Assembly: GCA_945906715.1 (NCBI GenBank)
Contig: CAMDRK010000049.1
Coordinates: 1-12,094, forward strand
From: Nitrospira lenta
GTDB lineage: Bacteria; Nitrospirota; Nitrospiria; Nitrospirales; Nitrospiraceae
Length of the DNA: 12,094 bases
Direction of reading: 5' to 3'
Made by a program: the position numbers and the translations under genes. Under the pieces are notes generated by a model, which worked only from the letters and a program-made list of their open reading frames with translations, searched no databases and had not been told where the DNA came from. Positions 6,902-12,094 of the stretch are shown in pieces (position 1 is the stretch's first letter; each line of letters opens with the position of its first letter).

Positions 6902-7732
6902 ATGAAGGCTCAGGGCGAGGCTCAGTCGCTTGATGTCGCGGCGGCGCGGCGACGCTGCTTGAAGTTTCGACGGCGGATCCTTGATATTTCACAGACAGTG
7001 AGCGCGTTACATATTGCGCCGGCATTTTCCTGCATCGAAACCGTTGACCTCATTTATCATGGGCTCATGCGCTGGAACGATGGAAAGTCGCCGGACACCT
7101 TTATTATGTCCAAGGGGCATGGGTGCATGGCGCAGTATGTGGTGCTTGAAGCGATGGGCATTTTAAGCGGCGAAGATCTTGGGAAATATTGCAAGCCGAA
7201 TGGCCGACTTGGCGCCCATCCTGATTACGGTGTGCCAGGCATCGCCGCATCGACGGGTTCACTTGGTCATGGCTTGCCTATGGCTGTCGGGATGGCCTAC
7301 GCCGAAAAAATCAAGAAAACCGGCGGCAGGGTCTATGCCGTACTGAGTGACGGGGAGATCCAGGAGGGCTCCACGTGGGAAGCTTTCATGATGGGTTCCA
7401 CGTTGGGCGTCAGCAATCTCGTTGCGTTCATTGATAATAATGATTTCCAGAGCCTCGGCCGGACGAGCGAGACGCATCCGACTTTTTACCCGCTAACCGA
7501 TAAGTTCCGCGCCTTTGGTTGGGAAACAATTGAGCTGAACGGCCATGACGCTGGAGGACTGTTCGAGGCCGTGATGTCGCGTGAAGGGAAGAAGCCTTTG
7601 GCTGTCATCTGTAAGACGGTCAAGGGGCGCGGGGTCAGCTATATGGAAAATGTGCCTATTTGGCATTACCGCGCTCCGAACAAGGACGAATACGTGAAGG
7701 CGATCAATGAGCTCGTAGAGGTGACCGCATGA
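6902..7732 (+). CDS. Transketolase, N-terminal (ThDP pyrophosphate-binding) subunit
   Basis: A 276-residue stand-alone N-terminal half of a transketolase. Seen: SALHIAP (34-40), which aligns with the catalytic-His region; KGHG (71-74); STGSLGHGLP (117-126); and the thiamine-diphosphate/Mg motif, here SDGEIQEG (149-156) followed by the closing IDNN (177-180). The first Gly of the usual GDG is Ser, but the metal-binding Asp and Asn are kept. It should pair with the adjacent subunit to form an active alpha2beta2-type transketolase transferring two-carbon ketol units between sugar phosphates. Split transketolases occur in archaea and some bacteria; placement inside a nucleotide-sugar cluster suggests a dedicated biosynthetic role rather than central metabolism (inference). 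It has its own strong RBS and a four-base overlap with its partner. Confidence 0.93.
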   Translation: MKAQGEAQSLDVAAARRRCLKFRRRILDISQTVSALHIAPAFSCIETVDLIYHGLMRWNDGKSPDTFIMSKGHGCMAQYVVLEAMGILSGEDLGKYCKPNGRLGAHPDYGVPGIAASTGSLGHGLPMAVGMAYAEKIKKTGGRVYAVLSDGEIQEGSTWEAFMMGSTLGVSNLVAFIDNNDFQSLGRTSETHPTFYPLTDKFRAFGWETIELNGHDAGGLFEAVMSREGKKPLAVICKTVKGRGVSYMENVPIWHYRAPNKDEYVKAINELVEVTA

Positions 7733-8646
7733 GAAATAATTTTGCTGATACGCTTTACGAGTGCGGGAAAGAGAATCCTCGCGTGGCCATCGTTGTCGCC
7801 GATATTTCTCCGGCGGGAAGTATGGAGAAGTTTCGCAAGGAATTCCCCGAACGATTTCTCAATGTCGGTGTCGCCGAGCAAAGCATGATCGGTATTTGCG
7901 CCGGGATGGCCCTGAAAGGGTTGCAGCCCTTCGCCTATACCATCGCGACGTTCGCCTTGTATCGCCCGTTTGAGTTTGTGCGCGATGACCTCGGATATCA
8001 GAACCTGCCGGTAACGGTTGTGGGAATCGGGGGCGGAGTTGTGTATTCAACATTGGGAGGCACGCATCATTGTCAGGAGGATATTGCGATCGCCGGGGCT
8101 ATCCCCAACATGTCCATAATCGCGCCTTGTGATCCGCTTGAAGCGCGTGCGGCCACGATCTATTGTGCGCAGCAACAAAAGGGACCGATCTACCTCCGTC
8201 TGGGCAAGGCCGGTGAGCCGGTGCTGACGGACAAGGCGGTTGATCCCTGGCAGTTTGGAAAGATTCGCTACCTCCAGCAGGGGCGCGACGTGTGCATTCT
8301 CAGCTACGGAATCATCATGAAGAAGGCCGTTGAGCTGGCGGCGTGGCTTGAGCAGAATGGGAAGTCGGTGTCGATCGTGTCTGTCCATACGATGAAACCG
8401 CTTGACCGATTCGGCATTGAAGCCGCACTCAAGTCTCACCGGCAGGTTGTTGTGATCGAGGAGCATGCCCCGCAGGGCGGCCTTGCCGCTCAAACCAAAC
8501 AAATTGCGTGGGATGCGAAGGCTACGTGCGACCTGAAAACTTTCAGCCTGCAGGATGAGTTCATTCATAACTACGGGAGTCATGACGACCTGCTCGCCGC
8601 GCATGGACTTGATGTTGCGAAAATCTCGCAGCAATTGGGCCTGTAG
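7729..8646 (+). CDS. Transketolase, C-terminal (pyrimidine-binding) subunit
   Basis: A 305-residue protein holding the pyrimidine-binding domain followed by the transketolase C-terminal domain. GVAEQSM (47-53) provides the conserved catalytic Glu50 that activates the ThDP aminopyrimidine. An aromatic-rich segment AYTIATFALYRPFEFVRDD and a GGTHHCQEDIA segment match the substrate-channel and His-containing region of transketolase/DXS-like enzymes, and the C-terminal domain begins near ILSYG. The ATG overlaps the stop of the N-terminal subunit (ATGA), supporting equimolar production of the two halves. With the neighbouring nucleotidyltransferase-kinase and DegT enzymes, it may shape a higher-carbon or branched sugar. 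The actual donor and acceptor are unknown. Confidence 0.93.
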   Translation: MRNNFADTLYECGKENPRVAIVVADISPAGSMEKFRKEFPERFLNVGVAEQSMIGICAGMALKGLQPFAYTIATFALYRPFEFVRDDLGYQNLPVTVVGIGGGVVYSTLGGTHHCQEDIAIAGAIPNMSIIAPCDPLEARAATIYCAQQQKGPIYLRLGKAGEPVLTDKAVDPWQFGKIRYLQQGRDVCILSYGIIMKKAVELAAWLEQNGKSVSIVSVHTMKPLDRFGIEAALKSHRQVVVIEEHAPQGGLAAQTKQIAWDAKATCDLKTFSLQDEFIHNYGSHDDLLAAHGLDVAKISQQLGL

Positions 8647-8690
8647 TGAGATCCCTTTCACCAGTAGTTCTGATGCAAACGTCATGAACG

Positions 8691-8695
8691 AGAAG
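8691..8695 (+). promoter_or_regulatory. Weak RBS deciding the aminotransferase start
   Basis: AGAAG lies six bases before the ATG at 8702. It favours that codon over the in-frame ATG at 8684, which has no Shine-Dalgarno match, and over a frame extension back to 8555 that would overlap the transketolase gene by about 90 bases. Confidence 0.45.
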
Positions 8696-8701
8696 CTTAT
8701 T

Positions 8702-9928
8702 ATGCCTGAAGCTCAGGGAAAGCCGCGATTGGCTATTCATGGGGGTGAGCCGGTTCGCAAGGAGCCGATGCCGCCTCGCCTGGCTCTTGGCGACGCCGAG
8801 CTGAAGATGATCCAGGAGTGTCTGTCCTATTACCGTGAGCAAAAGACCGATCCGGGCTATCAGGGGCCGTTCGAGAAGCTGTATACCGATGCGTTCGTGG
8901 CCATGATGGGAGGCGGTTATGCAGATGCAGTGGCCACGGGTACGTCCGCGCTCTATATAGCGGTCGCTGCGCTCAATCTGCCGAAGGGGAGCGAAGTGCT
9001 GGTCTCGCCGATTACCGATCCCGGGACGCTTAGCGCCATCATCCTTAACGGCCTCAAGCCGCGTCTGATGGATAGTAAGCCGGACAGCTACAATATCGGC
9101 GTCAAGCAGTTTGTTGACCGGGTCACCGACACTGTTTCTGCGGCGGTTGTTGTGCATGCTGCAGGTCAGGCGACGGAGATCGACAAGATTGTTGCGGTAG
9201 CCCATGCTCGCGGCATTAAGGTGGTGGAAGATTGCAGCCAGGCGCATGGGGCCAGGCTGATGGGGCGTCCGGTTGGGACATTCGGAGACATTGCGGCGTT
9301 TTCTACGATGTATCGAAAAGCGCACATGACGGGACCTTCCGGTGGAGTTGTTTATTCACGCGATCTGGAGCTGTTTCGGCAGGCTTTGGCTCATGCAGAT
9401 CGGGGCAAGCCGAGGTGGAAAGACGGCTTCGATGATCGGGATCCGAACACCTATCTGTTTCCGGCGCTCAATCACAATACGGGCGAACTCTCATGTGCCA
9501 TTGGAATGGCGTCTTTGGGGCGCTTGGCCGACACGATTATTCGGCGGCAATCCTTCGTTTCGGATTTTGCCTCGGCATTGATTGAACAATCTGAGGTGTG
9601 TCGGCCCTATTCCTGGGCCCCTACGGATTCGCCATTTTTCTTTCCGGTTATCGTAGATCTGACGAGTATTACTTGTTCGAAAGTCGAGTTTGCCGAGGCA
9701 GTTCGTGGGGAAGGGATTGATCTTAACACCCACTATCAGTATGTTGTGGCGGAATGGCCGTATCTCAAGACGCATCTTTCCGACGGGTTCGACACTCCGA
9801 GTGCTACATCCATTCGCGACCGCTCATTCAATCTCTATCTCAATGAGAAATATGGCGAACGCGAATCAGTCGATGCCGTTGAGGCTATTTTGAAAGTCGA
9901 GCGCTATTATGCGAAGGCTTCAACCTAA
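8702..9928 (+). CDS. DegT/DnrJ/EryC1/StrS-family PLP-dependent aminotransferase
   Basis: A 408-residue type I fold PLP enzyme, normal size for sugar aminotransferases of the family. Seen: TGTSAL (79-84), phosphate-binding; VEDCSQAHGA (175-184), whose Asp contacts the PLP pyridine nitrogen; FGDIAAFS (194-201); and the Schiff-base Lys as K206 in MYRKAHMTG, followed by the GGVVYS segment. Because Lys is present (not the His of the dehydratase subclass), it should transfer an amino group from Glu or Gln to a keto-sugar nucleotide. The keto-sugar would come from one of the upstream oxidoreductases (inference). Two acyltransferases follow directly, a common arrangement for N-acylated amino sugars. 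The start is uncertain between 8702 (preferred on RBS) and 8684. Confidence 0.92.
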   Translation: MPEAQGKPRLAIHGGEPVRKEPMPPRLALGDAELKMIQECLSYYREQKTDPGYQGPFEKLYTDAFVAMMGGGYADAVATGTSALYIAVAALNLPKGSEVLVSPITDPGTLSAIILNGLKPRLMDSKPDSYNIGVKQFVDRVTDTVSAAVVVHAAGQATEIDKIVAVAHARGIKVVEDCSQAHGARLMGRPVGTFGDIAAFSTMYRKAHMTGPSGGVVYSRDLELFRQALAHADRGKPRWKDGFDDRDPNTYLFPALNHNTGELSCAIGMASLGRLADTIIRRQSFVSDFASALIEQSEVCRPYSWAPTDSPFFFPVIVDLTSITCSKVEFAEAVRGEGIDLNTHYQYVVAEWPYLKTHLSDGFDTPSATSIRDRSFNLYLNEKYGERESVDAVEAILKVERYYAKAST

Positions 9929-9961
9929 GGTGGCAACTCTTGGCGTCTCTTGTGTGGCTAG

Positions 9962-10678
9962 ATGTTGTCAAAGCAGAAGATGAAGTTCGAAGAGATTTAC
10001 ATCGAGCAGTACGAAAACGCCACGAGCGAATCTGTTTATCTGCATAAGATCATCAAGCTGAATCCTGGTGCGCGCATCATCAAGTCGAAGCTTCTCGGGC
10101 CTGTCTATTTAAATAGAAACACGCAAATTGGCCCCGACGCAATTGTCGGTAAGTATTTCGGAATGAATGAAAGCGGTTTCATTGCTAGGGCGTCCATCGG
10201 GAATTTTTGTTCGTTCGGCGCGCGCACATCGATCAATCCGTTCAATCATCCATCCGACTGGTTGAGTATTCATGAATTCCAATATCATCCTAAGTCATTC
10301 GACTGGGTTGAAGAGTGCAACGGCATTGAGCGTCTCTCCAGAACTCCCGATATGTTCGAAGCAGTCACGATCGGGCACGATGTATGGATGGGCCATAATG
10401 TAAATGTCTTGCCGGGTGTGTCGGTGGGGGATGGCGCAATCATTGGGGCGGGGTCGGTGGTGACGAAAGATGTGCCGCCGTTTGCAATTGTGGTTGGTAT
10501 TCCTGCAACGATCAAAAAGTTTCGATTCTCAGAGAAAATTATCGAACGGCTGATGCGTGTAAAGTGGTGGGACCTCGATTTGGGGGATTTGAGCGGGTTG
10601 CCATATCGGAATGTGGAGCGTTGCCTGGGTTTGCTTGAAGAGATCAAGGCCAGGAAGACTGCAGAGGGAAAGAAATAA
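9962..10678 (+). CDS. CatB-like hexapeptide-repeat (left-handed beta-helix) acyltransferase
   Basis: A 238-residue acyltransferase of the xenobiotic/CatB type. Hexapeptide repeats form the helix around 50-90 and again around 135-175 (for example VTIGHDVWMGHNVNVLPG, then VSVGDGAIIGAGSVVTKDVPPFA). The extended loop between them carries NHPSDW (95-100), in which His96 corresponds to the catalytic His of CatB-type enzymes. It most likely transfers acetyl or another acyl group from acyl-CoA to an amino or hydroxyl group of the sugar, as WbpD and PglD do in related pathways. It lies 33 bases after the aminotransferase. The start is not strongly supported: neither the ATG at 9962 nor the in-frame ATG at 9980 has a good Shine-Dalgarno sequence. 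Confidence 0.87.
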   Translation: MLSKQKMKFEEIYIEQYENATSESVYLHKIIKLNPGARIIKSKLLGPVYLNRNTQIGPDAIVGKYFGMNESGFIARASIGNFCSFGARTSINPFNHPSDWLSIHEFQYHPKSFDWVEECNGIERLSRTPDMFEAVTIGHDVWMGHNVNVLPGVSVGDGAIIGAGSVVTKDVPPFAIVVGIPATIKKFRFSEKIIERLMRVKWWDLDLGDLSGLPYRNVERCLGLLEEIKARKTAEGKK

Positions 10679-10684
10679 TTAAGA

Positions 10685-11443
10685 GTGTCGAGCAAAGAAA
10701 CCGACGCAGTTAAGTCGATTTTTTCAGGCGCACGGTGCCCGAGAGATGGGGTGCTCGTTGTGCATAGCGCGTTTAGAAGCCTCGGTCAACAGGGGTATCG
10801 GGTCGAGAGTTTTATCGAGGCTCTGCTCGATCATTTGAGCGGCGGTACGCTCCTCATGCCGGCCATGTCCTGGCGGACAGTGAATCCCTTAAGCCCTGTT
10901 TTTGATGAGGTCAAGACAGAGTCGCACGTCGGGGTCATGGCCGAGACTTTCCGCGTTTCGTATGCAACATCTCGAAGCCTGCACCCAACCCATTCAGTGT
11001 CCGGTATAGGACCTGCAGCATCTATTGTTCTATCTCGGCATCACATCGACGATACTCCGGTTTCCGCCAACAGCCCATATGGGCTGCTTCGAGATTATGA
11101 AGCATATATCCTGATGTTGGGAGTCGATATGGAGCGAGTCACAGCTATCCATCACGCGGAAGAAGTCATTGCCCCAGACGTGTATCTACATCCGTCCTGT
11201 GAGGCTGAGACCTATGAGTGTCGTGATCGCCGAGGTGAAGCCCGTATGGTTAGATTGCGTCGGCATTACCGGTTAAATAGGAATTTTTCTCAGTTCAAGC
11301 CGGTATTGACAGCCCAAGGCCACTTATTGAGAGGAGAGATTGGTGGCATTCCCTGGATGATGGTGGGGTTGCGACCGCTTCTTCGTGAGGTATTTTCCAC
11401 GCTAATCAGGAAGCCTGATGCCATGTTATTCAAGAATTTTTAG
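10685..11443 (+). CDS. AAC(3)-type N-acetyltransferase (Antibiotic_NAT fold)
   Basis: A 252-residue member of the aminoglycoside 3-N-acetyltransferase family. Seen: LVVHSAFRSLG (24-34), GGTLLMPAMSW (53-63), the family signature LHPTHSVSGIGP (99-110), SPYG (130-133) and the TAIHHAEE motif (153-160) with the catalytic-type Thr/His/Glu arrangement. Start codon is GTG at 10685, seven bases after the previous stop; no ATG fits the conserved N-terminus, and the RBS is poor. In a polysaccharide cluster the substrate is more likely an amino sugar than an antibiotic, so this should not be read as a resistance gene without evidence. It is the last gene of the + strand run; no clear terminator hairpin follows. 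Confidence 0.88.
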   Translation: MSSKETDAVKSIFSGARCPRDGVLVVHSAFRSLGQQGYRVESFIEALLDHLSGGTLLMPAMSWRTVNPLSPVFDEVKTESHVGVMAETFRVSYATSRSLHPTHSVSGIGPAASIVLSRHHIDDTPVSANSPYGLLRDYEAYILMLGVDMERVTAIHHAEEVIAPDVYLHPSCEAETYECRDRRGEARMVRLRRHYRLNRNFSQFKPVLTAQGHLLRGEIGGIPWMMVGLRPLLREVFSTLIRKPDAMLFKNF

Positions 11444-11761
11444 ATGTGACGGATAGATAAGGTAGTTGCGATCTTGATTGGAAATATCGTGAGGGTGCTT
11501 TACGGTAAGAGTGTGTCTAAGTGCAAGAAGCCGACATGGCGTGCTGAAAGTGCGCTTGCCAGATGTCAATGCGAGTCCGTCTCGTGCGTTGCGAGTCGGT
11601 GCGATTCGTGAATCTGATTTGGCCTATGCCCGCCATAGACCTAGGCGTTCGATTTATCCCGTTGTGGCCCCAGGCTTTGTTAGTAGCCTAGCGATGCTAA
11701 TGTGAAACTTTCTATGCCTCACAATTCACTGGCACGAGCAAGCGTGAAAACCGCTGACCGA
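11444..11761. other. Spacer without a recognisable gene
   Basis: About 318 bases between the acetyltransferase and the minus-strand TPR remnant. A 64-codon open frame on the + strand (11511-11705, GTG start) resembles nothing I recognise and is not credited. A short inverted repeat (AGGCT 11672-11676 / AGCCT 11685-11689, 8-base loop) has no T-run and is too weak to call a terminator. Confidence 0.6.
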
Positions 11762-11959
11762 TTACGAACGACTCCGTGTTTCCTTATCGCGCAAATCATT
11801 TAAGCGGTTTAGATATCGGGCTAGAACGGCCTTCTCGCTTGAATGCATCTCAAGTAGGCCGACAGCCAATTCCATTTCTAGTACAGCCGCAGAGATAGAG
11901 CCTTTTTGCTCATACATGCTTGCAAGGCGGTAATGTGCTGCAGGAAGAAGTGGCCCCAT
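11762..11959 (-). pseudogene. Truncated TPR-repeat protein, C-terminal remnant cut by an insertion sequence
   Basis: Read on the minus strand, the frame ends at TAA (11764-11762) and encodes a helical stretch with a tetratricopeptide pattern: AAHYRLASMYEQKGSISAAVLEME has the TPR spacing of small and aromatic residues (A-x-x-x-L-A-x-x-Y-x-x-x-G) and is followed by a further helix rich in Leu and Ala. Only the C-terminal 60 or so residues remain. The apparent start (MGPLLP, 11959-11942) appears to be derived from the end of the adjoining insertion sequence rather than from the original gene, so the native N-terminus is gone. The frame is convergent with the polysaccharide genes and probably belongs to an unrelated unit. 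Confidence 0.55.
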
Positions 11960-12094
11960 CCGTTTGAACAGCAGCCGGAGCTTCTGCAGTGGACTCTCTG
12001 CTAATCCTCACGCTGCCCGTTTACCCGTCGGCAGCATCACGGCATAGGCTTCATCCGGCGTTTGCTTGCCCAGGCTCGAATGCGGTCTGGATCG
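11946..12094 (-). mobile_element. End of an IS3-family-like insertion sequence (partial)
   Basis: On the minus strand a transposase C-terminus stops at 12008, and about 60 bases later comes a G/C-rich end that reads TGGGGCCACTTCTT (11959-11946), resembling the ends of IS3-group elements as I remember them. The precise left boundary and the inverted repeat cannot be fixed because the other end is outside the window. Confidence 0.5.
12008..12094 (-). CDS. IS3-family transposase (rve_3 integrase core), C-terminal end only
   Basis: In frame from the right edge, the minus strand reads 28 codons and a TGA (12010-12008). The residues RPHSSLGKQTPDEAY are the hallmark C-terminal motif of IS3-family OrfB transposases, located just after the last catalytic Glu of the DDE domain; a short basic tail (TGKRAA) ends the protein. 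The rest of the gene lies beyond the window. It shows that a mobile element has inserted at the edge of the polysaccharide locus. Confidence 0.8.
   Translation of the reverse strand, partial: RSRPHSSLGKQTPDEAYAVMLPTGKRAA

Noticed and set aside
8555..8701. Longer N-terminus for the aminotransferase
   Set aside because: The extension overlaps the transketolase subunit by about 90 bases in another frame and does not look like DegT family sequence; the family normally starts near the segment after 8702.
8561..9325. Minus-strand open frame of about 250 codons opposite the aminotransferase
   Set aside because: Antisense shadow of a conserved DegT gene; Arg/His-rich translation without domain features.
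10685..11443. Aminoglycoside resistance gene
   Set aside because: The fold is AAC(3)-type, but the setting among sugar-modifying enzymes makes an amino-sugar acetyltransferase more likely.
11511..11705. Small + strand open frame (64 codons)
   Set aside because: No Shine-Dalgarno, GTG start, low-complexity Arg/Ser-rich translation and no recognisable similarity.

Overview
The window is moderately GC-rich bacterial DNA, tightly packed and almost entirely coded on the + strand. It reads as the sugar-precursor part of a surface-polysaccharide (O-antigen, capsule or similar) locus. No rRNA, tRNA or taxonomic marker is present, so the host is uncertain. The overall style would suit a Gram-negative environmental bacterium such as a member of Nitrospirota, but that is only an impression.

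Layout. Block 1 (1-2829) holds the 3' end of one extended SDR sugar epimerase/dehydratase, a complete second one, and a nucleotidyltransferase-PfkB kinase fusion related to the ADP-heptose enzyme HldE but with the two domains in reverse order. The genes are joined by 4-base overlaps. A 183-base non-coding gap (2830-3012) follows. It contains an imperfect palindrome, purine-rich on the left and pyrimidine-rich on the right, around a clear 10-bp stem. Block 2 (3013-6108) is three overlapping redox genes: a Gfo/Idh/MocA oxidoreductase, a UDP-glucose-dehydrogenase-family protein with Asn where the catalytic Cys should be, and an SDR with HxxxH where YxxxK should be. Block 3 (6147-8646) is a SAM methyltransferase and a transketolase split into N- and C-terminal subunits. 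Block 4 (8702-11443) is a DegT-type PLP aminotransferase, a left-handed beta-helix (CatB-like) acyltransferase and an AAC(3)-type N-acetyltransferase. The right end (11444-12094) changes character. A gap without a recognisable gene leads to a minus-strand TPR gene remnant cut by an IS3-like insertion sequence, of which only the transposase C-terminus and one presumed end are visible.

How the parts may work together (inference): the kinase-nucleotidyltransferase could activate a sugar phosphate, the SDR, Gfo/Idh/MocA and dehydrogenase-like proteins would change its oxidation state or stereochemistry, the split transketolase could add or move a two-carbon ketol unit, and the aminotransferase, acyltransferases and methyltransferase would decorate it. 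The expected product is an unusual amino, acylated, possibly methylated, higher-carbon or branched nucleotide sugar. No glycosyltransferase, flippase, polymerase or exporter is visible, so assembly genes must lie outside the window. The most noteworthy feature is the combination of two redox-family proteins with replaced catalytic residues next to a dedicated two-subunit transketolase. I know of no characterised pathway with exactly this set.
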